Assembly: GCA_949592205.1 (NCBI GenBank)
Contig: CATIUR010000003.1
Location: forward strand, 151,899,259-151,963,258
Reading direction: 5' to 3'
DNA from: Helichrysum umbraculigerum
Lineage: Eukaryota > Streptophyta > Magnoliopsida > Asterales > Asteraceae
Length of the DNA: 64,000 nt
In this document: positions 52,875 to 63,501 of the stretch, piece by piece
How the letters are laid out: each line of letters begins with the position of its first letter
Numbering within the stretch: the stretch's first letter is position 1
Made by a program: the position numbers and the translations under genes
Notes under the pieces: generated by a model
What the model was told of the DNA's origin: nothing
Databases searched by the model: none
Seen by the model: only the letters and a program-made list of their open reading frames with translations

Positions 52875-54088
52875 TGTGACAACTCTCCAAATTAGGTAAT
52901 AATTAACATTTAAGCATGTGCATTCTTACGCTAATTTCCTGATTAAGTTTTAACAAAACTATTTGATGTGATGTAAGCCTAGCAAGCCCATTACTTTTAA
53001 ACAAAAAGTAATACATAATACGTAAGTATTTAAAGTTACGTACAAATATATCGGAACGAACCCGACAAAAATAAATAACAAAAGTTTTGTGATACAAAAG
53101 TTATTAATAACTCAATTATTAATTACGAGTATTTATATATCTATAACAAATAGATAAAATGGTCTAATTATGCGTTTAACAAAAAACGTATTATAAACGA
53201 ACAGAAACAATTCTAAAACGCTCATAAAAGGTCGAATCATAAAAATACAAATTTTCTCATTCGTTTGAAAGAAGTTAGAACATTACCTCAAAATATGAAA
53301 TCCTAAATTAACTGAAATTTTGCGCTCAAATAGTTATGCGCAGTAAAATGTACAAAATTGTACAACTATTTAAAATAATGATAACATCATTATTCTGATC
53401 ATAAATAACGAACCAGGAGAACACCTACAAAATAAAAATATAAATTATTTATTTTTATATTGCTAAAATTATACCCGTACTCGAAACTGTAGTACACAAA
53501 CCGGCCACCAAACTCCAATAATTCAGAGACAAACTCTGATCTTTAAACCATACCCGTTTGATTTATTTACTCCCTCCCATTCTTCTACTGATCATTTCAT
53601 TTTCATCAATTATCATTCTCCATCTCTTTCTCTACCTCACTAAGAAATGCAAAGGCAGTAACAAGATCAGGAGTAGCAAATAGCAGAAGCAGGAAGCAAC
53701 TTAAACTAATAATAATATCATCATCATCATCGTCTGATCATCATCACCATTTTTATCTCATTGTAAGGAACTTTCGATTCTTTGATTTCTACACTTCAAT
53801 TTCGTTTTCTAACATGTTTATACATTATAATGTAAGTATATAACACACAAAACTTGAAGATTACTTGATGATTCATGAAAATGGTTTATAAAATCCAAAA
53901 CTTCAAAACAAAAATCGTTATATGAAAACTAGTTAAAATGATGTAATGATGTGTAAAAACGACACATAAACACTTGTATAAACATTTGGTATTGATGTAT
54001 AAGAGATTGGAACCAAAAACATAGGGGATTATATATATATTTCGTACCAGATTCTGTGAAGAAGATGAAGCTACAGTAAATATTAGTC

Positions 54089-54325
54089 ACGCGATCGCGT
54101 GACTTCATGACTAAAATCAAGAAAACTCATTACCAAAACTCACGCGATCGCGTCATTTTCAAAAGTGAGTCGTCCTGTTTTTCTACTCACGCGATCGCGT
54201 CACATACAAAGTAAATTTCACGCGATCGGTTCACTTAGGTTATCAAGCGATCGGTTTAACAAACCACGCGATCGGGTCACAAGGGTAATCACGCGATCGG
54301 TCCAACAGACCACGTGATCGCGTGA
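54089..54325. repeat. CACGCGATCGCGTG palindrome array in GYP1 LTR
   Basis: About eight copies of CACGCGATCGCGTG or one-arm variants (CACGCGATCGG) in 240 bp. The full motif is a perfect 14-bp palindrome. In position it corresponds to the palindromes in GAG1, GAG2 and SOLO1. Confidence 0.9.
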
Positions 54326-55312
54326 TTTGTGCAGAAAGGTCAGACCAGATTTATAAAATGATTCGAGTGTAATCGTCGGACAAATACAAACACGTAAACG
54401 ATTATAAGTTGAAACGAAACAATGTTATAACTTAACACATATCGATAACAATTATATGGAATAAATCCGAGACGCGGACATATGAACCTATTGACTCGTA
54501 AAAACAAACGACACTTAATATATATATCTGAACTTTGTAAATTATACGATTTGGATACGATTACAAAATCGGGACACTTAACATTTATTAAACAAACATA
54601 GCGATGTTAAAAACAAATGATATTTATTAAACGGAATAAATATATTATCAAGTTTTATAACAAATAAAACTCGACACGTTTTAAATACGAAACAACGTAT
54701 TACAATATATATATATATATATTCGAGAACACACGATATATATAGACACAAACGTATACGTTTTCTTAAACAAATGAAAACTTATATATTTTGATATACA
54801 TAAACAATGTATTTATTTAACATATATACATACGACACTTAAGAATATATATTCACAAATATATATATACACAATGAATTTCACAATTAACAAACGTACA
54901 AATTAATAATATACAACAAGTATGTTTACATACGTATACATATATAAAACGAATATATGTACATAGAATGATATTTGAATAACGTTCAAATTATACGAAC
55001 AACTATATACAAAGTATAGGTACAAATGGAAACAAAACGACCTTCCGTTAAATAGACAATTACATATTGGTTTATATACTTAACCAAGTATACGACGAGA
55101 GAAATAATAACAATATTTCTACTTAATGTCACCAACAAATACAACGACTTATATTATAAAGAAATCAACCATTTCGTCAAAAGAACAAACTGTTAACATA
55201 AGTGATTAAAACAAATCAAACGTACTTATGTTAATATATTTATTGTATATAGGTTAACATACCGTGGGCAAATATCTGTTTGGCTGCTAGCTTTCATACC
55301 GAGCAAATCACC

Positions 55313-56016
55313 GTGAGTTCACAGCCCCTACTTTACAAATGTTTTATGCTTTTAAACATAGGGGTGTAAACATAGAAACTGCATGCAAACACATGCAGCA
55401 AATTTATATAAATGCTTTATTGCTTTATACAACTGTTTTGGGAATTAGACAACAGATTCTAGTACGGACCCAGACTTGAAATGTGTGCATGAAAGACCTT
55501 ATGTCATGCAGACTATAACCATTAGCTAGGTGACTCTAGCCACTGAGTATACGAATAGTACTATTGCCGTGACGACCCTCCTGTGGATGGAGCGTATACT
55601 TAATTGTCCTTCAGGCAAACAACATAAGTTTTGGTTGTGGTTTGGTTATAGGGTTAGGTCGCGTTACTTTAACCTGCAAGGTTTAGCTCACCTTTCAGGG
55701 GATTATAGTCTAAGCATTCCCACAATTATTATTTAGGATGAACAGATCCTACAACTGTTTTAAGTCAGTATACTTACTGATTTTATGTATATACTGGTAA
55801 ACATCCAGACATACATTTTGGGTAACAACCCACATAAAACTATATTTTAGGGTAACTATCCCTAACATCTTATAAATTGCAAAACTTGCAAACATTTATT
55901 TATTGAATAACATTTCAATAACTTAAACATAAATGGTTTATCATACCACATATTTATACTAAACCTGTGAATTCACTCAACATATTTGTTGACGACTTTC
56001 TTTCTATGTTTTACAG
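55313..56016 (+). other. Putative leader intron in GYP1 5' LTR
   Basis: Donor CACC|GTGAGT and acceptor CTATGTTTTACAG|GAAATTAGC. The flanks are conserved with SOLO1. Confidence 0.5.
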
Positions 56017-56432
56017 GAAATTAGCTGTGTAAGTAAGAATCGCATGCATTCAGGATGGACAACCCTGGACTACTTAGGATGCCATAATTTATGGGACAGC
56101 TTTTGAGGATTTCCACTGTATTACTGCAGACATCGCAGTTATACTCATGAAATCTTATTTTAACATATGTATTGTAAAACTTAAATGTTTTAAACTTTAT
56201 TACTACTGTACGACTTACATAGTCGTACTACTTTTGTAATAACTATTTTAAATTGGCATCCTTTATATATTATGTTCTTTATGATCATATGCTCTGATAC
56301 GATGAATGCACAATTGATAAGTCATCACCCCGCTGTTAAACTGTTTAATTAAGATGCTTCCGCTAATCTTAACTTGCTTCCGCTAAACATTAAATAAACA
56401 CAATTATGGATTTTTGGGGTGTGACAGACTTG

Positions 56433-56445
56433 GTATCAAAGCCAT
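56433..56445 (+). other. GYP1 primer binding site
   Basis: TGGTATCAAAGCC, one base different from the usual iMet site. The following GGTTATAGCGAACTAG matches GAG1. Confidence 0.8.
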
Positions 56446-56598
56446 TGGTTATAGCGAACTAGAAGTCTTTAGGTGACTGAAAACCTTAGAGACCTAGACT
56501 ATAGCCTTGGCTAGAACATTCATGCATTCATACATACATACGTTTGCATACATCTAACATACGACTGACACGTCACACACAATTTCCTTTGTCACAGT

Positions 56599-57360
56599 AT
56601 GTCTAGTCAATCAGTTTACCATGTTTATGCTTCGGACGAAGAGCCGACTGAGGCTCCTTTTGAGGGTCCCGCGATCACTGTAGGGGATGAGTCATCTGTT
56701 CATTTGAGAGACATGTCAGACGACACTAGTGACGCTTACATCGCGCCACCACCGACAGCACATGAGGTTACCCCTATCACTACAGGTATTCACCATCAGG
56801 CCGGTGAGACTTCTCGCAGGCCTGTATATAGGAGGACACCGAGGATGTGTGTCCGAGATTTTCCTATAGGTCCGTTGGCACCAGCGGACGAGTCTGTTGA
56901 GTCTCCACAGAGGGCACCCAGGTTTGCTCATCTAGAGTGGATGACTCCTATGTTGAGGCACTGGAGGTCATTAGAGGGTTTTCCCTCCACATTTGAGACA
57001 GGAGAGTCTTCACGACCCCCAGCACCATTGCCTACCACTGGAGAGTCGGTAGAGCAGACTATTCCTACATTAGTTGCTGTTATGCGTACATTGTTCTGTA
57101 TTACTTCTAGCAGGGGTTCTCACCTTGGACAGGTACAGGATGAGATCTCCCGTCTGTATGGGGACATGGCTGGTATGCATGAGCATCATCACTTTTTGTT
57201 GAACCATGTGTTTACTGCCCAGGAGATAGCTGAGTCCGCACGTGCTCGTGTGAGGACACTTGAGAGACATGTTAGGATTGCAGGGCTTGTGGTTGGTGCT
57301 TGTGTGGTGATGGCTGTGTTGAGGACAGCCGTGGGATCATTTCTACCGTATTTCCGTTAG
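56599..57360 (+). CDS. GYP1 pre-gag ORF A (253 aa, C-terminal hydrophobic segment)
   Basis: Open from ATG 56599. The N-terminal 150 residues are acidic, Pro/Thr/Ser-rich and probably disordered. A helical stretch (about 165-225, LGQVQDEISRLYGDMAG and RARVRTLERHVR) follows. The last 27 residues contain one hydrophobic segment (IAGLVVGACVVMAVLRTAVG) like a tail membrane anchor. I do not recognise a family. It lies on the gag strand, 150 nt after the primer site. Its length and clean frame suggest a real product, but an extra ORF before gag is not standard for chromodomain gypsy elements. Confidence 0.6.
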   Translation: MSSQSVYHVYASDEEPTEAPFEGPAITVGDESSVHLRDMSDDTSDAYIAPPPTAHEVTPITTGIHHQAGETSRRPVYRRTPRMCVRDFPIGPLAPADESVESPQRAPRFAHLEWMTPMLRHWRSLEGFPSTFETGESSRPPAPLPTTGESVEQTIPTLVAVMRTLFCITSSRGSHLGQVQDEISRLYGDMAGMHEHHHFLLNHVFTAQEIAESARARVRTLERHVRIAGLVVGACVVMAVLRTAVGSFLPYFR

Positions 57361-57733
57361 ACCTATGTATGGCGGGATGTGCCTACTTAGGATTGTATAT
57401 ATACTATGTATTAGACTTGGAACTTTGGTTCGACGGGTATAGACAGACCTGTCATGTTTTGTATATCATTTGGATCGACGGTGTGTAGACAGACCCGTCA
57501 TGCTTTGATTAGTTTTTGGACCGATGGATATCTAGGATAGATCCATCATGTTTTGTATAAAAACTTGTGAACTAACTATGATCAGTTATATGATATGACA
57601 TATGTATTTGGTTTATTATTATTGTTTATGTTACTGTGCGTTGTGATTGGATTATATATTGACAATAGATACTACATAATTGTGAATACTGAAATATGTC
57701 TTTGTAACATATAGATCTCTTGAAACTGGAAAA
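57361..57733 (+). other. GYP1 spacer between pre-gag ORFs
   Basis: Non-coding; a 55-60-bp segment with GACAGACC..GTCATG..TTTG is repeated about three times (57430-57560). Confidence 0.5.
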
Positions 57734-58189
57734 ATGACAGAACCTGTCATAAGTGAGTACTCATCAGATGATGACATAACCATCGACGAGCAGATACAAT
57801 ATGTATATGTCGATATCGAAACAATTCCGATAGTGGAACTGGTGGAAGAAGAAATTGAAAACCACCACTTTGGATTGATTGACATAGAGGAATATGAGAG
57901 AGTTAGAGACCAAGCTGAAGAGCTAGATGGTCAAAAATGGGAACTTGCATCTAAATGCAAGAACTATGAAACTGAGTTGAGAATCCTAAAGAGGCCTATG
58001 TCTGTCCGAGTTGGGGATAGAATTCGCTTCTGGAAGAAAGTAGCTAGTGATCGCAAGAAGAGAGTCAAGACTTGGATTAAACGTCTGAGCAAGTGCTCAA
58101 CTGAGAATGAGGTGATCTGTCATACGACTCTGCGATATAAGACTATGCTAGAAACGCATTACTCCTCTCCCAATCTGAATCAGGAGTAA
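57734..58189 (+). CDS. GYP1 pre-gag ORF B (151 aa, coiled coil)
   Basis: ATG 57734. The N-terminus is acidic (SDDDITIDEQ), the middle a likely coiled coil (YERVRDQAEELDGQKWELASKCKNYE is its core region, about residues 55-85), and the second half strongly basic (DRKKRVKTWIKR). No known domain is recognised. It sits between ORF A and gag, 637 nt before gag, with no overlap. Expression would need an internal start, reinitiation or splicing. Confidence 0.5.
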   Translation: MTEPVISEYSSDDDITIDEQIQYVYVDIETIPIVELVEEEIENHHFGLIDIEEYERVRDQAEELDGQKWELASKCKNYETELRILKRPMSVRVGDRIRFWKKVASDRKKRVKTWIKRLSKCSTENEVICHTTLRYKTMLETHYSSPNLNQE

Positions 58190-58826
58190 AAGTGAAAGAT
58201 CTACACTGCGACAGAGAACATAGCTAAAGATAGCTTAATAATGAACTGAGGAAGAACTGTCGTAGGAATATAATCATTTTGTTAGGATCTAAGTATAGTT
58301 AAGTTTAGTCTAACTAGTATTGTAGCAACTCGTATTGTGCTAAAAACCTCTCTTGATGGATATAGAAGATATCATCAAGTTTCGTAATGAAACGATGTAA
58401 GAACGTTCTAGTTAATGTATAATATAACTTAGGTTCGATTCGAAATTTCGTACGAATTATATTCATCTCTATATACAGGTGATAGAAAAGTTATCACGTA
58501 ATAATTGTTGAAGCCATTTCTTGCAAACTTTGAAAACCTACTACACTTTGAATTATTGATTTTATCTTGAATTCCCTAAAACATTGTTTGCGCTTGATCG
58601 ATGATGAAAAGAAATATGTATTTGGCATTATATAATGACGCCTGGCCAACGTGATTATATTGTACAAAGTACATATGGGTGTTTCAAAGTCGTGCGACAT
58701 TCAATGTGAAACCTCATTCTTTCAAATTCTTCATACTATTCAGTTGATAGACAATGTGAAATCTTGTTCATCACATTCATTATTTTGGCATTGACTTCTG
58801 CATTTCAGTTATCGCAGAACTGAATC
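58190..58826 (+). other. GYP1 gag leader
   Basis: 637 bp without an ORF, leading to the gag ATG. It includes pyrimidine-rich sequence before the start, but I see no defined signal. Confidence 0.5.
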
Positions 58827-61800
58827 ATGCCGCCAAAACGACGAATTACTAGGAACAGTCAGAAAACAACTGTACCTCCTACAACTGAAACCGTTCCACC
58901 ACCTAACACCGAGGAAACTACTGAGCAGTTAATAGCTAGACGCATAGCTGAAGGTATTGCCGAGTATGAGGCAAGCCGAAACCGTGAGACTGGGATTAAT
59001 AACAGTGGATCGACCCCTGTTATTGCTGAGACTGTTGTGAATAACCGCAAAGGGTGTTCATATAAGACATTTCAGGCTTGTAAACCACCACCTTTCTGTG
59101 GCACTGAAGGTGCTATTGGTATTATACACTGGATAGAAAAGATGGATTATGTGTTGGACATCAGTGATTGTCTACCAGACACTGCAGTGAAGTATGTTGC
59201 CTGCACACTAGCTGAAAAAGCTTTGACTTGGTGGAACAGTCAAGTTCAGTCGATGGGACGACCAGCTGCTTATTCCATGACATGGGAAACATTGAAGAGT
59301 ATGATGATGGAAGAATTCTGCCCTCGCAGTGAGATGCAGAAAATTGAGACTGAGCTGTGGAACATTGCTATGATTGGTGCTGATATCACTAGTTATACAA
59401 CCAGGTTCCAAGAACTAGCTCGTCTTGTGCCACATATGGTAACACCTGAATACAAGCGTATTGAACGCTATGTGTATGGACTGGCACCACAGATCAGGAG
59501 TTTAGTTACGTCCTCCAAACCTGACACGTTCAGGAGCGCTGTTACTTTAGCGCAGAGTTTGACTGATGAAGCAGTTAGAATGGGGACACTGACCAAGAAG
59601 ACTGTGTCGGTTAAGGTTGAGCCGAGCAGTGTTGAAGCTGGTAGTTCTGGAGGTAAGAAGCGTAAGTGGAATGACCGTCAGGGTCAAACCAACAAGAAAG
59701 GATCTGGAAATCCAAAGTCTTATGCTGCCACCATTGTGGAACAAAAACCATACTTGGGTAACAAACCTAAGTGTGATAAGTGTAGCAAACACCATGAGGG
59801 TGAGTGCTGGTTTTGCGACAGCTGTAAGGGATGGGGTCACAAAGCCCAAAACTGTAAGGTAAACCCTACCCCTAAGGGAAACACTACTCGTCAGAACCAG
59901 GGTTGTTTTGAGTGTGGCGACACGAGGCACTATCGAAATCGATGCCCTCGACTCAATAACCAAAACCGTAACGCCAACAACGCTCGCAACCGCAACAATA
60001 ATGGAAACAACCGTGGAAACAACAACAACCGAGCCAACAACAACAATGCTAATAACAACAACAATCAGCCAGCTCGTGGACGCGTGTTCATGTTAGGAGC
60101 ACCAGAGGCACGACAGGATCCTAACACAGTCACTGGTACGTTTCTTGTAAACAACCACTTTGCTTCTGTGTTATTTGATTCCGGTGCTGATTTAAGCTTT
60201 GTGTCCACTGAGTTTAGACCACTATTAGAGATCGAATCCCTTAAGCTAGATAACAAATACACTGTAGAGCTAGCCGATGGTAAGTTGATTGAATCAGGAG
60301 AAATAGTACCAGGATGTTCCTTAATGTTAGAAGGTCATTCTTTCAAAATAGACATACTACCGGTAGAACTAGGGAGCTTCGATATAGTGGTTGGTATGGA
60401 TTGGTTGTCACTGAACCGCGCAGAGATCATCTGTCATGAGAAGATTGTACGGTTACCCTTACTGTCGGGAGAAATGTTGATGGTTCAAGGAGAAAAGAGT
60501 AATCGTGTGGTGAAAACGATTACATGCATGAAGGCAAATAAGTATCTACGAAAAGGGTACCAAGCATTTTTGGTACATGTTGTGAATAAGAAACCAGAGG
60601 AGCGACGCATAGACGACGTGGACGTAGTACGCGAATACCCAGGAGTATTTCCTGATGAGCTACCAGGGTTACCACCTCCACGGCAGGTTGAATTTCATAT
60701 CGACCTAGTGCCGGGAGCTGCACCGATTGCTCGTGCGCCTTACCGTTTAGCTCCATCGGAAATGCAAGAACTGTCTGCACAGTTGCAAGAACTGTTGGAT
60801 TTAGGATTCATCCGACCGAGCTTTTCACCGTGGGGAGCTCCGGTGTTGTTCGTCAAAAAGAAGGATGGATCAATGCGGATGTGTATCGATTATAGAGAAC
60901 TAAACAAAGTGACGATTAAGAACCGATACCCATTGCCACGCATCGATGATTTGTTTGACCAGCTGCAAGGGTCAAGTTATTACTCAAAGATCGACTTGAG
61001 ATCGGGTTACCATCAACTGAAGGTACGGGATGAAGATATCCCAAAGACTGCGTTTAGGACTCGATATGGTAATTACGAGTTCCTGGTTATGCCATTTGGG
61101 CTAACGAATGCGCCAGCAGTATTCATGGATCTAATGAATAGAGTATGTAAACCTTACTTGGATAAGTTCGTCATTGTGTTCATTGGCGATATCTTGATAT
61201 ACTCAAGAACGAAGGAAGACCATGAACGACATCTGAGGCTGATTCTTGAATTACTGGAGAAAGAGAAGCTTTATGCAAAGTTCTCTAAATGCGAGTTTTG
61301 GATGCGTGAGGTTCATTTCCTGGGTCACGTGATCAATAACAAAGGAATTCACGTGGACCCATCCAAAATTGAGGCGATTAAGAATTGGGAAGCCCCAAAG
61401 ACTCCAACGGAGATACGACAATTTCTTGGGCTAGCCGGTTATTACCGAAGATTCATCGAGAATTTCTCGAAGATAGCTCAACCAATTACCGCCCTAACGC
61501 AAAAAGACAAGAAGTTTGATTGGGGCGAGAAGCAAGAGAATGCTTTTCAACTACTGAAAGAGAAATTGAGCACCGCACCTATCCTGTCCTTACCAGAAGG
61601 AGTAGAAAACTTTGTTGTCTACTGTGATGCCTCACATCAAGGATTAGGTTGCGTGTTAATGCAAAACGACAAAGTCATTGCTTACGCGTCTCGTCAATTG
61701 AAGATTCACGAGAAGAACTATACGACGCATGACTTAGAGCTGGGAGCAGTCGTTTTTGCACTTAAGATTTGGAGACACTACCTATACGGTACGAAGTGTA

Positions 61801-63467
61801 CGATCTTCACCGATCACAAAAGTCTCCAACATATATTTGACCAGAAAGAACTCAACATGAGACAGAGACGTTGGGTTGAATTATTGAATGATTACGACTG
61901 TGAAATCAAGTACCATCCAGGCAAAGCTAATGTAGTAGCGGATGCCTTGAGTCGTAAGGAAAGAGTGAAACCTCGAAGAGTTCGAGCCTTAGGACTGACA
62001 ATCCACTTGGATCTGATTACTCAAATTCGTAATGCTCAACAAGCGGCCTTTACTCCAGAACGTATGAAGGACGAATCCCTCAAGGGGATGGAGAAACAAC
62101 TGGAGTCTAAGGAAAATGGAGTATTGTACTTCATGAATCGAATTTGGATCCCTTGTGTTGATGAGCTACGTAGCCTAGTATTGGACGAAGCTCATAAGTC
62201 CAATTACTCTATACATCCTGGTGCAGATAAGATGTACCACGATCTGAAAGGATTTTACTGGTGGCCTGGCATGAAAAGAGACATTGCCACCTATGTTAGT
62301 AGATGTCTGACTTGTGCAAAAGTTAAGACTGAATACCAAAAGCCATCCGGACTTTTGCAACAACCTGAGTTGCCCAAATGGAAATGGGAACACATCACGA
62401 TGGACTTCATCACAAAGCTACCGAAAACATCATCTGGAATGGACTCCATATGGGTGATTGTCGACCGACTGACAAAGTCAGCTCACTTTTTTGCCATTAA
62501 AGAAACGGATAAGATGGAAAAGCTGTCTAGAATTTACATAAAAGAAGTTGTGTCTAGACATGGAGTTCCATTATCTATCATCTCTGATAGAGATGCACGT
62601 TTCACCTCTCGCTTCTGGCAAACACTGCAACAAGCTTTAGGCACTAGACTCGACATGAGTACCGCCTACCATCCACAAACCGATGGTCAAAGCGAGCGAA
62701 CGATACAAACGCTTGAGGACTTGCTACGAGCATGCGTGATTGATTTTGGAGGGAACTGGGATGTTCATCTCCCTTTAGCTGAATTCTCGTACAACAATAG
62801 TTATCATACGAGCATACAAATGGCACCTTTTGAGGCGTTGTACGGACGCAAGTGCCGATCCCCACTTTGTTGGGCAGAAATGGATGACAGACAGTTATCA
62901 GGTCCTGAGATAGTCCAAGAGACAACGGACAAGATATCTCAAGTGCTTAACCGATTGAAAACGGCACGAGACCGACAAAAGAGTTATGCAGACAATAGAC
63001 GGAAACCTTTGGAGTTTCAAGTAGGTGACAGAGTCCTACTTAAGGTATCTCCTTGGAAAGGAGTTGTACGATTTGGAAAACGCGGCAAACTGAACCCACG
63101 TTACATCGGACCTTTTGAGATCCTAGCAAGGATTGGTCCTGTAGCTTATAAGCTTAAGCTGCCGCGAGAACTTAGTAATATTCATGACACGTTTCACGTG
63201 AGTAATCTTAAGAAGTGTCTATCCGACGAAGCGTTAATAATACCTCCCGACGAAATCTATGTCGACGCAAAACTCAACTTCGTGGAGGAACCGCTTGAAG
63301 TAATGGATACGAAAACACAGAAACTCCGAAACAGTCGGATCAAACTTGTCAAAATTCGATGGAACTCGAAAAGAGGTCCAGAGTTCACCTGGGAACGTGA
63401 GGACGAGATACGCAAGAAGTATCCCCATTTATTTGAAACCGTGACCACGACTCACGACACAAATTAA
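58827..63467 (+). CDS. gag-pol: GYP1 Gag-Pol polyprotein (Ty3-gypsy, chromodomain)
   Basis: 1546 codons in one frame. Gag capsid domain at residues of about 70-260 (GTEGAIGIIHW, ALTWWNS, YKRIERYVYG). Three Cys/His motifs at about 310-380 (CDKCSKHHEGEC, CDSCKGWGHKAQNC, CFECGDTRHYRNRC), then an Asn-rich linker. Protease LFDSGADLSFVS near 450. RT from about 640, RNase H near 930-1060 (YCDASHQGLG, FTDHKSLQHI, GKANVVADALS). Integrase at about 1120-1400: H-H-C-C zinc domain, then MDFITKLP, ISDRDARF and TDGQSERTIQ as the D-D-E triad. Chromodomain at the end (about 1485-1535, ITWE-type FTWEREDEI). The RT motif reads FIGDILIYS at residues 785-793: Gly 787 (codon 61185-61187) replaces the first catalytic Asp, so the enzyme should be dead. 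Confidence 0.95.
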   Translation: MPPKRRITRNSQKTTVPPTTETVPPPNTEETTEQLIARRIAEGIAEYEASRNRETGINNSGSTPVIAETVVNNRKGCSYKTFQACKPPPFCGTEGAIGIIHWIEKMDYVLDISDCLPDTAVKYVACTLAEKALTWWNSQVQSMGRPAAYSMTWETLKSMMMEEFCPRSEMQKIETELWNIAMIGADITSYTTRFQELARLVPHMVTPEYKRIERYVYGLAPQIRSLVTSSKPDTFRSAVTLAQSLTDEAVRMGTLTKKTVSVKVEPSSVEAGSSGGKKRKWNDRQGQTNKKGSGNPKSYAATIVEQKPYLGNKPKCDKCSKHHEGECWFCDSCKGWGHKAQNCKVNPTPKGNTTRQNQGCFECGDTRHYRNRCPRLNNQNRNANNARNRNNNGNNRGNNNNRANNNNANNNNNQPARGRVFMLGAPEARQDPNTVTGTFLVNNHFASVLFDSGADLSFVSTEFRPLLEIESLKLDNKYTVELADGKLIESGEIVPGCSLMLEGHSFKIDILPVELGSFDIVVGMDWLSLNRAEIICHEKIVRLPLLSGEMLMVQGEKSNRVVKTITCMKANKYLRKGYQAFLVHVVNKKPEERRIDDVDVVREYPGVFPDELPGLPPPRQVEFHIDLVPGAAPIARAPYRLAPSEMQELSAQLQELLDLGFIRPSFSPWGAPVLFVKKKDGSMRMCIDYRELNKVTIKNRYPLPRIDDLFDQLQGSSYYSKIDLRSGYHQLKVRDEDIPKTAFRTRYGNYEFLVMPFGLTNAPAVFMDLMNRVCKPYLDKFVIVFIGDILIYSRTKEDHERHLRLILELLEKEKLYAKFSKCEFWMREVHFLGHVINNKGIHVDPSKIEAIKNWEAPKTPTEIRQFLGLAGYYRRFIENFSKIAQPITALTQKDKKFDWGEKQENAFQLLKEKLSTAPILSLPEGVENFVVYCDASHQGLGCVLMQNDKVIAYASRQLKIHEKNYTTHDLELGAVVFALKIWRHYLYGTKCTIFTDHKSLQHIFDQKELNMRQRRWVELLNDYDCEIKYHPGKANVVADALSRKERVKPRRVRALGLTIHLDLITQIRNAQQAAFTPERMKDESLKGMEKQLESKENGVLYFMNRIWIPCVDELRSLVLDEAHKSNYSIHPGADKMYHDLKGFYWWPGMKRDIATYVSRCLTCAKVKTEYQKPSGLLQQPELPKWKWEHITMDFITKLPKTSSGMDSIWVIVDRLTKSAHFFAIKETDKMEKLSRIYIKEVVSRHGVPLSIISDRDARFTSRFWQTLQQALGTRLDMSTAYHPQTDGQSERTIQTLEDLLRACVIDFGGNWDVHLPLAEFSYNNSYHTSIQMAPFEALYGRKCRSPLCWAEMDDRQLSGPEIVQETTDKISQVLNRLKTARDRQKSYADNRRKPLEFQVGDRVLLKVSPWKGVVRFGKRGKLNPRYIGPFEILARIGPVAYKLKLPRELSNIHDTFHVSNLKKCLSDEALIIPPDEIYVDAKLNFVEEPLEVMDTKTQKLRNSRIKLVKIRWNSKRGPEFTWEREDEIRKKYPHLFETVTTTHDTN

Positions 63468-63491
63468 ATCTCGGGACGAGATTTCCCTAAC

Positions 63492-63501
63492 GAGGGGAGA
63501 A
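63492..63501 (+). other. GYP1 polypurine tract
   Basis: GAGGGGAGAA immediately before the 3' LTR. Confidence 0.88.

Larger units (their letters stand above)
52875..56428 (+). repeat. GYP1 5' LTR (3554 bp)
   Basis: From TGTGACAACTCT to GGGGTGTGACA. Order: pyrimidine-rich stretch (53566-53645), CAT repeats (53710-53750), palindrome array (54089-54325), GTGAGT donor (55313), conserved CTGTGAATTCACTCAAC block, acceptor (56016). Confidence 0.93.

Noticed and set aside
52903..53097. 64-residue minus ORF repeated at 53530s and 63530-63724
   Set aside because: It lies in both GYP1 LTR copies antisense to the element; repetition only reflects the LTR duplication.
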